Shown piece after piece: positions 1 through 14,300 of a DNA stretch of 64,000 bases. The translations under genes were made by a program, and so were the position numbers. The DNA is from Astropecten irregularis. Its lineage: Eukaryota; Echinodermata; Asteroidea; Paxillosida; Astropectinidae. Position 1 is the first letter of the stretch; each line of letters begins with the position of its first letter. A model generated the notes under the pieces. That model was not told where the DNA came from and did no database searches. It saw only the letters and a program-made list of their open reading frames with translations. The stretch covers positions 1,996,001-2,060,000 of the forward strand of contig OZ020265.1 in NCBI GenBank assembly GCA_963971285.1, in the 5' to 3' direction.

Positions 1-139
1 GAAACCTCTCCCACATCACCTTATGAGGGCGCTCTTGTCCTGCTGAGACGCTGCTCATCTGCAACATGCGAGGGCCACTGTGGATGTGCTCCTATTGACC
101 AAACATGTGCACCAGGCCACTGTAATCATATAATTACAG
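1..139 (+). CDS. FN3 protein exon 1 (visible), Cys-rich segment
   Basis: Open from base 1 in frame 1. It encodes a cysteine-rich stretch with the pattern C-x4-C-x3-C-x-C. The donor GTATGT starts at 140 and the exon ends in phase 1. The last 55 bases belong to the first copy of a 75-bp tandem repeat that runs into the intron. Confidence 0.7.
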
Positions 140-3100
140 GTATGTACATGTGACTGTCATGTGCTCCTATTGACCAATCATGTGCACCAGGCCACTGTAA
201 TCATATAATTACAGGTAAGTACATGTGACTGTCATGTGCCCTTATTGACCAATCATGTGCACCAGGCCACTGTAATCATATAATTACAGGTATGTACATG
301 TGACTGTCATGTGCTCCTATTGACCAATCATGTGCACCAGGCCACTGTAATCATATAATTATAGGTAAGTACATGTGACTGTCATGTGCCCTTATTTACC
401 AAACATGTGCACTAGGGCCACTGTAATCATGTAAGTGTCATGTGATTGACCAGACACTCAAGCAAACATATAGTTATCATGTTATGGTTTGTTCCATTTA
501 TTTTGGTGTTGTTCCTCATGAATTATTTGTCTTCATTATTTTTTCAGACAATCCTAACTCTGAAATAGAAGTACTGGACACTTTGGACTTGACATTTCAT
601 GATATCAATACAGTAATTGATATTGATGATACACCCACACGGTACATGTTGGCAGCAGCATGGCGAGTCATTGAGCAGAAGGGTCTTGATATTAAATGGT
701 GAGTTTCAAATATCCATGAAATAACAGGTGCATTCATTGTACTCATTACACAATGGCTACTTACCAGACCTCCTGCTATTACAGGTATTAGTTGGCAAAT
801 ACTCTGATATTATTGGTTACATAATTGATTGACTTTCTACCTGTCACATATGAATCCACCTGTTACCTATTATCTGTGTTTATTCTTGCTAAGGTATGAA
901 TGGAGTATTGGTGATGACTCCTCATCAGATATTGAACCATCAGGCGTCTTTGATCCAGTTACTGAGAGGATATGGTTTGATGTCGGACAAGATAATCACA
1001 CAGTCATTTTGCTTGATGAAGGTATACAACTAATTACTTATATTGCAATCACCCTGTAGGCAACCAGTCATTTTAGATAATAATTGGCTTTTCCGTGTGC
1101 AACCGAAAAAGTATTGTTTTTGTTCTGATTTTTTTCTTCTGCTTCCTCTTCTTCTCCTTCAAAATCCCATAGACGTTGCACTTGGACATTCTCGGCCCCA
1201 CTTTTGTCACTTTTAAAAAGCCGATCTTAACCAAACTTGGTCCAAATAAATTCCCTATGGGGGAGATGTGTGCCGAACATTTACATCATCATGACGTCAT
1301 CAGGTGTCATGCTACAACACCTTAAATGGGCAAACTTCATGCATCAATTATGAACAAACCCAAGGTCCGATTGAGTTGAAAGTTGTATGTTTGAATTTTC
1401 TGGATCACAGAGTAGAATCTTGATAAATCTCATGATATGCCAATCTATCTTACTGTCAGTCTTTCCCATTTCCTATTCAACCATTTGATACAATCTTAGT
1501 TATCGTTAATATACTTTTATTCACTTGTTCTCAGATAAGAAGCTGACAAGTGGAGTAAGATATCACATATTCATCCGTGCATGGTATGATACTGAGACAT
1601 ATGCTGTATTCAGATCTGATGGAATTATCCCAGATGTAACACCGCCAAGAATCGTAACAACCAGAGGCACCAAGGTAACATACATGTAGCTGAACATAGT
1701 CAAGTCTTAATGTAAGCTGCAGTACGAGATGTGAAGGGCCGGGTGTGTCCCCTCCCCCTTATATTTCCTCATCTTGAGGCCTTTTCAGAAGGTAAAAAAC
1801 TCTCATGGGTCTGAACCGTGGTCAAAATCTCTCAAGGATTCACCAGGGACGTCAGTCACTCTCAAGCATTGGTGTCCTTTCACACGATGACACTTTTATA
1901 AGATTTCACAACCATGAGAGGATTTCTCAATGGTTGGGAGTTTTTATCGCGTTGTGTGAAAAGGCAATTGGTCCCGTTTGGAGCGCAATTGCAAAATTGC
2001 AGTTGCAGAATTCTTCCTGTCTGTGCTTCTGAATCAAATGGAACCTCCCCCTTACAAATAACCACACCCCTTTGCCCTCCTGTGTAACCCAACAATGACA
2101 ATAGCATATAGTGCATCATACAAGTGCATCATCATGGGGTGCTGTGGCCTAGTGGTCTGGCGTGTTGAACTCAAAGTCTTGTGGTCAATCTACAGATTGT
2201 GGGTTCGAATCCAGCCATGGGTTAATGGTGCTTGCGTCCTTGTGCAAGACGCTTTGTCACATATTGCTCCTCTTCACCCAGGTGTAAATGGGTACCTGCG
2301 AGGGTAGAGATGGCTTTGTGGTTTGATTAGCCCATGTGCGCTGAATACAGCAGCCGGGGCTGTATACTCCCCAGGGAGTTGAGATGGTTTCAGGAATGTA
2401 AATTATGGCCCGATGACCAGGGATAATAATTGATTTGCGCCATGAGCGTCATGCTTGGCGGATACCGGCGCATTATAAGTGTCCATTATTATTATTATTA
2501 TTATAAATGTACACAGAATGATGAGGAGGTGTAGCACCTGTATAACAGGAGCAGCTAATCCATGAACATCATGGGATAATCTCTGATCTTATTATTGTTA
2601 ATCTGATTATCTTTAGATCAAGGATCTGAAGAGGGCTGACTCCAGTGATGAAACTGATTATCTGACAGATCCTAGCATTGTATACATCTCATGGCACCGA
2701 GTATTTCTGGATAGTAATATCACTCACTATCAAGTCTCTCTAAGCACCTACCCAGGAGGTAGGTAAATAGCTGGAACTACAAGCAAGTATAGACTTGTAT
2801 TTCAAATTGTCATGATCGTGAGGTGCATTCGAGGAACTTCCCTCGGTCAATATGGGTCACGTCACCCGGAATCAGCCACCACAGCTAGGCTAATCTAATG
2901 TTTGCTTACCTTTCCGCCATCTTGAATTCGTGTGATGTGTTTCCCACCACTGACTCTGCTCGCGACCAGGGTCACTGGTGGCTGCCCTGGGTAAACCTGA
3001 GAATGACGTCAGACCTAATCGAACGGTACGGGGGCTGACTCGATGCGACCTAGGTGACCTACTCGACCGCACCTATTGTTTACTTTACTTAAGCAATTCA

Positions 3101-5272
3101 ATGCTTCTGTTACGCATCACTGTAATAGTCCTGGGGTCAATTTCACAATGCCTACGATCGATTGTAACTTGAGTTACAAAGGATAACCCATTGTACGTAT
3201 CCTATTTATGTCTACTATTAGTCCTACGATTGATAGTATTAAGTATGATGAGTTTGCTGCAATCGACCCCTTATACCATAAATAATTCCTTTAAAGGTAC
3301 AATACAGGATTGGTGACATTCCCAAACAGAAATGTTCACAGATTTATGTATAACTTTCAGGTTATGAAGATGGTGCTGGTAGAATCATACCGTTAAAATA
3401 TCTCCACCTGAAATGGTGTATCTATCTAGAAATTAGTCAAACAAAGACCAAAAACAGTTTTGATCTCAGGGTAAGATCAAAACCATTCTTTATGTTTTAT
3501 ATTAAGAAAAATTTAGTCGGGTTTTCGCTATTTTCTTGTCACTCAGATGTCCGATTGAGCTCAAATTTCCACAGGTTTATTATTTCATGTTTGATCAGAC
3601 AAAGTGTGGGTGCTGTTCTGTGACCTTTACCAATCATGTATTATACTTTTAAGTGGCATTCCTTTATTGTACAGTTTCAAGGCAAACATATGTCCATTCT
3701 GTTTTCCATAGGAGAAGATGTTCGTCTGTTTGCTGAGCACACTTTCCCTGCCAGTGATTCCAGCACGTATTTTGATAGACTACGACTCAAGATAGGACAG
3801 CGTTACTATAGTAACGTACGAGCATTCAATAAAGCAGGTCTTCATACAGTCAGAAGCAGTGATGGCTTTATAGTGGACGTTGATCCACCAAACATCGGTC
3901 TTGTATTTGATGGCAGAGGTATGTAGTACTTGTTATGTATGTATACAGTAATCCGAGCACACGGTTTTGAATGGCGCCCTCTATTGATTAAAACAAGAAA
4001 CTGTAGTGGTGTTTTTCGATCTAAATGCACTAAAACTTAGTGCGTGGTGCCTGATTTATTCCTGAAAGAAACACGGAGTAAGAAGATTATTCGGCATGGA
4101 CAACATCTCCCGGATTTCCCCGAAGGTCTTTTGCTCATGATTAGCTTTCCAGCTTCCCAGAATTCAATAAAAGATGATTGGCAGTGTACAAGATAAAATA
4201 CTGACACCACTGCAGTATCTTGTCTTAATCAAAAGAGGGCGCCATTCAAAACCGTGTGTTCGAATTACTGTATACATTTACTATTGTTTCTAATTTTAAA
4301 CATCCATCTGTAGTAATCACATCATCTGCTTAGGAGCTAAGCTCAGTAAGATTTGAAACATGTTTTTGAAGTCGTAAATATTAATGATTTTGGTTGGGAG
4401 ATAGATAATATGCAAATAGGCTTGCCCTTCATCGACGTGGATGAGCACTGCATACTCAGTGCTTAGACTTGAAGCTATGCATGGTGGAAGCACTTAAAGA
4501 AGGCTGGTTTGCGGTGACACCATGTAATCTCTTCTGCGAGAGTGTGTGGTTCCAAGGAGAACCGTTGGTATTATCTCAACGTTCCGAACAGTGTGCTCTG
4601 TTCGTCCTCATCAGGAGAGTGACTCAGTGACTCTGGAAACCACACACACTCAAAAGAGATTACATGGTGTCACTGCAAACCTACCTTCTTTTACTCAGTG
4701 CTAGTTTAGTGCACATGAACAAATCATGCGCTGGGTCAGGTGGGATTCAAACCCAGGACCTCCTGCTTAAGTGTTGAATTATTTATTGTTTGTGCAGTAA
4801 AAATTTAAAAGATTATCCAATATAAATTTTGGAAAGGATTCGATGGAAGCCTTCCAAAGACACTGATATTTTTATTTTTATCTTGTCTTACAGATCTTCA
4901 TGACGTTGAATATCAGAATTCCAGCGCAGTGATGTCAGCATCTTGGCATGGCTTTGTAGATGTAGATTCATATATTGATCATTATGAGTGGTGTATTTAT
5001 CAGAGTAATGATCCTAGTGATGATAGCATGGTCTCCTGTATGGATGTTGGTATTCAAGTATCTGCCACTCGGACTCCAGTGCTTCCACTTACACAAGGTA
5101 CATAGTAACATCTACACAATCCTGTTTCTCAATAATTGTAATTAAGCACAAATTCCAGCAGAATCTTACCTGCTAAACATGCTAATGAGTATAGGGCGTT
5201 TACGAAACGGAAGCTCAGGCTCATCGGCTTGGGCTCGGGCTCGGGCTCGGGCTCGGGCTCAGGCTCGGGCTT

Positions 5273-5308
<36 letters not shown>

Positions 5309-5323
5309 AGACTCAGGCTCAGA

Positions 5324-5355
<32 letters not shown>

Positions 5356-8300
5356 TTGGCTCTGTCATCCATATGCTGAAAATATAGGATGTGGCATGCT
5401 TTGTCAACAAGGTAAGGCTCTGTTTTACTTTTCAAACTAGAGATTCTACTTCAGAACCGCAGCCAAAAGCCTCTATTTTGATACGCGTTATTTTAGAACG
5501 GATTCACAAAACAGAGCCGGAGCCTCAGCCTGAGCCTCCATTTCGTAAACCCCCATAGAGACTCGGGTTCTAAGTATACATTGCCTCCAGTAAGGTAAAA
5601 TACATACTGTACATACTGGATATCATCTATTGGTAGTGCATGGCTAAGCAAACTAGTTGATTGTGTGCCTGAACACTTATACAGCTGTAGGGTAGTCTTA
5701 GGCCTATGACACATGAATAGACAATCACTTCTAGGCAATCTTGAAAATCGTAGAATACTATCAGAGAAATGTTATTTGTGCTACCAAAGGTTTTCTTCTG
5801 TAGGCAGCGTACTTTGTTGCCTCCACGTTGCATGTACGAATTACCCCATATAACACGGCCCTAATGTCCACTTCTGCCCCACCTGTGGGAGAGGATTCCT
5901 CACCGGATTGGTCTCTTCAGTCACCTCTGGTCACCCCGAATCAGTTCATTTAAAAACTAGATGTCATGGTCAATTGCGACCACGAAGAACGAACAACAAA
6001 TGTCCCTGATCAATTCAGTCTTGATCTTTGATTTCTCATCAGGTATGAAGTATTACTCCAAGGTGTCAGCATTTGATGCATCTGGACGTCAGTCAGAATC
6101 AGTCTCATCAGATGGAGTTATAGTAGATACAACTCCTCCTGAGCCACAGGAACACATCCATCGTGGTCATAACTTGATTCTCAATCCATCGTTTGAAGAA
6201 CTGGAAGAACCGAACCCCACAGGTGATACATTTATATTATCTGTCTGTTTTAAAATTGTTTGTAGAATTCAAACTGAGATATATGTGATCGTCAAATAAC
6301 CACAAGGGAAACCGACTGAATTTAAAGTCATTGAAAAGTGAATAAAGAAAAATTGACTGGAGCAGGATTCGAACCGGCAACCTCCTGAATACCGCACAGA
6401 TGCTGTACCAACGGAGCTTAATCCAGCCCTACGTTGGTGGTGTTCCCAATAGTCAATTATCTTTGTTCGTTTGGCAGTCAATAGCCATGAAACCATGCAC
6501 ACACTGCCATACCCCAAGGATCATTTCATCGAAACACGCAGCAATGCTGCAACCTGAGAACGGTACATAGGGGATCAGTCAAAGAGGCTACGGCTTTTTA
6601 ATTAATATAAGCATCAAATAACCACAGGGGAAACTAACTGAATTTAAAGTTATCATCAAATAACCACAAGGGAAACTGACTGAACTAAAAGTCGTGAATT
6701 TAAAGTAATTCAAAAGTGAACAAAGAAAAATTGACTGGAGCGGGATTGGAACCGGGGACCTCCTGAGAGACACATGTGTCAGAGTAGTGTCTTTGTTAAA
6801 GTATACCATGTGAGGCTTACAGGGTTTACACTAGAGTACTAGGATTGTGTTTCCTACTGTTGAATTTGTAGATGGTGTTCAGCCAGTTTTTTTCTGAAGT
6901 GTGAACATAGTTAATTGCAACAACTCATTGTGTATTGTTGTTTGGGATTTACACTATAGACTGCAGTTTTATGAAATAATGTTGTCATGTTGCATATTTC
7001 AGATATGGTAGAAACATCTACTGAGGATGGAAGCTTGGTCTCATCTCAGACAGATTCCACAGACAAGATTTCAGAGAGTGATCCTACCATCATCAGCTTG
7101 AGGTCTGATGTACCATCAGCAACAGATACTTGGGCTGTTGTAGATGATCCACCCACTCATGAACTGGTTGGATGGAATGTGTCGGTTAACAGCCAATTCT
7201 CCTTGATGACATCTGGGAAGAAGATTGCTAAGGATGGATATTCCTATCTATCTCTTCATGGTTCTATTTCACAGACCATCAACACGACACCAGGAAGCCA
7301 TTATCTGATTGTCTTCTTTGCAAGTCATGTTGTATCTTCTCATAATCCGTTGCTGAACCAGGAAGGTCGCATTCAAGCCCCAGGATTGAATCGTGTCTTT
7401 TGGTTGTACGACCGACCAACTCATGGTCATTCAGAGCAGGATCTGACGTCCATTAAGTGGCAGGAGCACAGATTTTACTTCACTGCTACTGGAGATATCT
7501 CCATCTTAATCATCTCATCAGTTGGGGAGACAAACGGCATCCTGTTGGATTATATTCAGGTAAACAAAATAACGTGACTTTCACTTTCACACGATCAATA
7601 CAAGTAATAAACTGCTGCAAACTGCTCATCAGCCAAAACATTTCCTAAAATATATTAAAATGCTTGGAGTTAGGGGGGTGTGACGTGTTTCGATCCTAGC
7701 ACGATGTTCTCAAAGGCTGCTCAGAGTTAGGAGGGCCTGACACGTTTCCATCCTACATGTCCTAGCCGGATCTTTTTCAAAGGCTAAATGACAAGAGGAC
7801 AAGAACATGCAAGTAAAGATGTTCTTAATTGGATGTGCATCTTTATGTGCATATTTATTTGTATGTTCTTGTTCTCTTGTCCTTTGAGAAAGATCCTGCT
7901 TGGATTGAAACGCGTCAGGCCCTCCTAACTCCAAGCAGTTTCACATGATGTTATCAAAGTGCTTGATATCTATGGAGTCTGTGAACTATAAAGACATATG
8001 AGCTTTGTCGTCAGCTTTTCTGCCTATCCATTACTTGCTTGATCCTCATATTGGAATAATGACTGGCATTCTAAACACTGAGTCCAGTGCTAAGATATTG
8101 AAGTGCATACTCTTGTCTGATTCATCGTCTGCATTGCCCTATTCCATTGGTATTTGGTTCTTTGGCTGCATGTCCCAAATCTCTGGCTGCTACAGCAAAT
8201 AACACACAAGTGTATGGAAATGGCTGCAGTAACTGGCTAGTGGCTGCCATAGGTGCATGTGTAATTTGCAGCCGCAGCCAGAGATTTGGGACACAGCCTT

Positions 8301-11300
8301 ATTATCTGATGTGCTGTCATATTTCTTGTAACAGGTCATGGGAATTACTATAGGAGCAAGTACTGGTGAAGGTTCAGTTGTGATTCATACTCAGTTTATT
8401 CATAGCTGGTCATCTATTCAGGCTGATTGGTATTTCATTGATCCTGAGAGTCCCATACTGGACTACAGCTGGGCCATCGGTAAGTCTTGTCAAGTTCTTC
8501 TTAATTTAGCAAAGTTTGCAATTCCTAATGCCACATTGTACGTGAGGTGAATACTTAAAGGTATAGTATCATACTTTGGTAAGAAACCAAAACAGAAATG
8601 TTCACAGATTTACGTACAACTGACAGGGTATGAAGATGGTGGTGGTAGAAACATACCGTTACAATTTGTTTGCCTGAAATGCTGTATTTATCCAGAAATT
8701 AGTAAAACAACGACCGGAAATCTTTTTGATCTTTTAAAAGATCAAAAATAAAAGAGAAACGAGTTAAGAAATACTGTGGCTATTTTTCATTGTTTCTAAA
8801 AAAATTAGCAACGTATGGGACTGAAATTTTCACAGATGACTGTTACTATATCTTCCTTGATATTTTTGTCTATGAATCTGTATATATTTCTTTGATAAAA
8901 ACCAAAGTATGATATTACCTTGAAATACTTCTCTGATACTTATCTAGGCAGTGTAACTAAAGTGATAATACATTGCGCTGTAGGCAAGGAATATAAACAT
9001 TGGTTTCCTGAATGAAACTGTGGTTTAAGAATTGGTGATTGATCACCTTAAATACGCCTTTGCTGTTAGCCACCTTTGACCCCTGACCCCTGTTTCTCAG
9101 ACCACACCTACCATCACCATCCATACCTCCCTTTTGTCCTGATCCTCTCATCCATTTATGTGTATCTTTACTTGCATGTTCTTGTCCTCTTGTCATTAAT
9201 TAGCCGTCAATAAAGATCCTGCGAGGATCGAAAGAACAGGCCCTTGTATAAACTCTGAGTAGCCTTTGAGAAAGATCCTGCTAGGATAGAAACGTCATGT
9301 CCTTCTAACTCTGTGCATCCTTTGAGAAAGATCCTGCTAGGATCAAAACATCAGGCCCTACTAACTCTGAGCAGCCTTTGAGAAAGATATCCTGCTAGGA
9401 TCGAAATATGTCAGACCCTCCTAACTCTGAGCAGCCTTTGAGAAAGATCCTGCTAGGATCGAAACATCAGGCCCTCCTAACTCTGAGCAACCTTTGAGAA
9501 AGATCCTGCTAGGATCGAAACATGTCAGACCCTCCAAACTCTGAGCATCCTTTGAGAAAGATCCTGCTAGGATCGAAACGTCAGGCCCTCCTAACTCTGA
9601 GTAGCCTTTGAGAAAGATCCTGCTAGGATCGAAACATCAGGTCCTCCTACCTCTAAACATCCTTTGAGAAAGATCCTGCTAGGATCAAAACATCAGGCCC
9701 TCCTAACTCTGAGCATCCTTTGAGAAAGATCCTGCTAGGATCCAAACATTAGGCCCTCCAAACTCTGAGCAGCATTTGAGAAAGATCCTGCTAGGATCGA
9801 AACGTCAGGCAGCCCTCCTAACTCTGAGCAGCCTTTGAGAAAGATCCTGCTATGATCGAAACATTAGGCCCTCCTAACTCTGAGCAGCCTTTGAGAAAGA
9901 TCCTGCTAGGATCAAAACATCAGGCCCTCCTAACTCTGAGCAGCCTTCAATAAAGATCTTGCTAGGATTAAAACATGTCAGACCCTCCTAACTCCTAGCA
10001 TTTTGATATTTTGAATTTGTTGCAGGCACTACCCTAGGAGGTACCCAGTTGCAGGGTTTCACATCTACTGGTTTACAGACTACTGCTTTGAACACTGATC
10101 TCAAGATGTCACATGGCTCACATGTCATTGTTACTGTCATAGCTAGAAATGCTGCTGACCTTATTGCCATAGCAACCTCTGACCTCATCATGATAGATCT
10201 GACACCGCCTGTTATACATTACGTCATCGATGGTGGGAGTCAAGATGGTATGTATGCAATTTGAAAATCAGAAATCTTTTGATTCTTGCAAAGAATCAAA
10301 TTTGCCCTTCAAAGATTTCAAGGTATAATACATGATTGTTAAAGGTCACAGAACATCACCCACACTTTGTCTGATGAAACATATACATGAAATAATAAAC
10401 CTGTGAAAATTTGAGCTCAATCGAATGCCTGAGACACAATTAGAAAATCTGACACAATTTTTCTTATAAATATAAAGAATGATTTTGATCTTACCTCGAG
10501 ATCAAAACTGCTTTTGTCTTTGTTTTCTAATTTCTGGATGAATATACCATTTCAGGTGGAAATATTTTAACAGTATGTTTCTACCAGCACCATCTTTATA
10601 CCCTGAAAGTTATAGGTAGATCTGTGAACATCTCTGTTTGGGTATGTTACCAATCCTGTACTGTACCTTTAAGACAAACTTGCAGCTGCATCTACATTCA
10701 GAAACACTGAGCTAAAAATGCTGGTTATTCCTCTTTCTTTAGATATTGACTTCAGTTCAGATGATACTTCTCTGAGTTTCAGCTGGTCAGCATCTGACCC
10801 AGAGAGTGGTGTTAAATACTGTCAATGGTCAGTGGGTAAGTAAAGACATCTCATGATTACTGAACTTTAGATGCTCTTTCTATGAGCATGGTAGAGTGGA
10901 CAGTGCATCATAAATGAGCATTCAGGGGTGTAGGTGGTAAGTGTGTTAGGCACTCGCCTCTCACCAATGTGGTCCGGGTTTGATCTCAGCTTGGGTCGTA
11001 TGTGAGTAGAGTACGTTGTGCATTGGTTCTCTCCTGTGCTGCGGGTTTTTCTCCGGGTTGTCCTGTTTTAAATTTTCCCCCTCCACAAAAATCAAACACT
11101 TTCGATCTCATGCTTTGCACCGTGATCATATTTGGGTTGATATGGCTGGCAGCTAAGGGTGCGCTGCCATCAACTTGATCACGTTGTAGCCGCATTCTTC
11201 GCATTCATCACCCCAGCTGCCAGTAAGGACATGGCTTCCCAAATTATTATTATATTATTATCAATAGACCGGTTTTCAGAAACACCATGTAAGAATCGTT

Positions 11301-14300
11301 TGTACTTTCGCACTTGAATTTCGTTTGCACTTCTCGTAAGGTCTCAATGTTTCGTCTTGCCTACTCTAGTCCTCATCAGGAGACCTACAGTGTAGAATAG
11401 GCTTGTCGAAACATTGAGACCTTACGAGAAGTGCGAACGAAATAGAAGCGAGAAAGTACGAATGATTCTTACATGGTGTTTCCGCAAACCGATCCACATA
11501 GCAATTGTCACCATGCAAATTAGCCTCAAATCTTTCTTATATTATTATTATTCTATCAGATAATCTTCCTATGAGTGAAGACACTTTACTCAGGTGCACA
11601 TTTTGTTGTTTCATTCAGGATCTGAACAAGGATTTGATGACATAATACCAAGCTCAGCAAGTCAACATGCTACTTCCACGGCAACCATTAGTCTCAATCA
11701 GACTATAGTAGAAGGTCAAAGGTTATATGTCACAGTCAAATGCCACAATCATGCTGAACAATCCTCATGGAAATCATCAGATGGTGTTACCATAGTAACA
11801 GAGCATCCTATGTCATCAGCGGCTGTTGTGAATATAATTACTGTGTCTGAAACTCAGTATGAAACACGACGTAACTACCAGTCACAGCGACATATTCTCA
11901 AAGGATCATGGGATGGATTTATGGATCCATACGGAATACAACAATATCAGGTACATTGTACTTTGCTTGATTGAATCAGTCATTAAAGGTATTATACATG
12001 ATTGGTAAAGGTCACATAAAAGCACTCACTATTGTCCTAATCCAGCATGCACATGGAATAAAAAATTTCAGCTCAATTAATCGGACATCTGAGTCCCGAG
12101 AAAATATCGAAAAACCAACTCAATTGTTCGTATTAAAGATAAAGAATGGTTTTGATCTTACCATGAGATCAAAACTGTTTCGGTCTTTGTTTTACTAATA
12201 TCTGGATTAATACAGTGTTTTAGTCGGAAATATTTTAAAGGTGTGTTTCTACCAGTACCATCTTCATATCCAAAAAGTTATAGGTAAATCTGTGGACGTT
12301 TCTGTACCTTTAAAGGAATCATTTATGGTATAATTATAAGGGGTTGGTTTCACCGAACTCATCATAACTTACCATCTATCATAGGACTTTTTATGCTTTT
12401 TAGCTCCATATAGGATACAATGGGTTCTGCCTGAAATGCTGTAATTATCCAGGAAAAAGTAACACCAGTGATCTACATTATTTTTGATCTTTTGAAGATA
12501 AAAATAAAAGAGAAAAGACTTGTGGCCGTTTTTCATTGTTTTCTCAAATTGTGGGCACCGTATGAGACTGAAATGTTCACAGATGACTATTACTGTATCT
12601 GTCTTGATATTTTTGCCCATGAATCTGTATTTCTGTGATAAAAACTAAAGTGTGATATTACCTTTAATTAGGTCTGGAGGAAAATACACATAAACCACTA
12701 TAAGTAAAGCCAAAGTAGCTTTAAGTTCTTGCAGTTATATCTCTAATGATCAGTGTAATTGTGTCTAATGCTCAGCTGTGAGGACTGTTATTATTTTGTA
12801 CAATTAGAACTATCTCCAAGACCACAATACACTATGAACGAGCGCACCGTGAAAACACCGTGATTATGCGATTTGCCGTGAAAACACCGTGAACATTTTT
12901 TTCACTGTGCTTTCACAGCGATTTCACGGTGAGCATTTGCTACTCCTTGTTTCACGGTGATTTCACGGTGTTTTCACTGTGTGACCTTTCAGGCAAACAG
13001 TTCTTTTGTTATTCAGTCTTAAGCCGATGGATTACTGACAACAATTGAGGCAGCTAGGCTGGCTATTAATCCGATTAGAGAACAGCAGCCTCGAAATATT
13101 CCCTAGACCGTGGACCAGAGTATTGTGATTTCAGTGTCAATGTGTAGGCCTACCACACTAGCAGACTGTTCACCAACGCACGTGTAGAAAAGACGATCTT
13201 CGCCACGCTTAAAAATCGCTGCCATGCTTTAAAATCAGGCCGCCACGTTTACATTTTTTAAATGTACAGTATTACTACAGAAATAATCCGCAAACAATAA
13301 CTACAATGTTCTTTTCAATTATAACTTACAAGACTTTCTGACGATTTCCAGCGAACTGTCAAGTTTGCGACGCGAGCAGTGTCACCCCGACCAGCCCCGC
13401 ATGCATGCACGCTGCACGTGTACAACACTGCAATAGACTTTTTCTGCATACGGTCTTTAATTTGCACGTCCACATTCTGTGCACATAAATCTGGTTACAC
13501 GTCTCCCGCTAGACTCAATCCATTTAAAACGGGTTCTCTCCTGGAGCACCATGCTCAAATCCATTCATTTTCACTCATGACTAGAAAAACTACCGGGGGA
13601 CATGGTCGTCGAAGTTTCGCGAAACTTCTTCACTTATTCTTCCCAAGATACGACGTTTTGAATGAGGTTGCTTTATTAAAACAACATTCTCAAAGATTTT
13701 TCGTACATCTACAAAAACAAAAGATACAATTTTTGGAAATTTCAAGGTGCATTATATGCTTACTTAAAGTCGAGTTTGCGATTACAACAGTTGCCATAAC
13801 GCGATTTACCTTGCCGTGGACTGATTCGTGTGATGGCCGTGGGGCTAATGCTTCGTGCGGCCGGTCAACGTTCCACACGGGTACGCTACCTACGTTGTGT
13901 GCCCCGTTGCACGGAAACTTGTTGTTTCTCCATGCTAGGATGTTTCATATTCATCTTGTATGGATTTGTATATACTTTTATTATTTGCCATCTGTCATTA
14001 CTTTTGCAATTGATGTAAATTTCTCTTTTGATTTTCTGTGACATTTAGTAGATATCTAGCTAGTAGGGTTGTGTCTGAAATTAAAAACTGGTCTACCCAA
14101 CCCAAGTAATTTTTTTTAGCTGAGGCAAACATTTTGCATTTACGTTTGCTCAAAATATGTTTCTAATTTTGAAGTTAACTTTGTCAAATCTGGGACCACA
14201 CAGGTATCTTGTCTTCTTCAATAATTGACGGTGTATAAATTGAAGAAATGTTTGTTAAGACCTTTAAAACCCCAAAACAAAACACTTGGTCTTGTCACAT

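Noticed and set aside
5129-5410. Minus-strand frame of alternating Pro-Glu residues
   Set aside because: Produced by the (GGGCTC)n repeat in a MITE arm; no splice or domain support.
9240-9990. CRISPR-like regular repeats
   Set aside because: Units are contiguous and drift along their whole length with no unique spacers; the genome is eukaryotic.
13379-14041. 220-codon frame inside the 3.2-kb TIR element
   Set aside because: No DDE, zinc-finger or other transposase feature; composition looks like random sequence.
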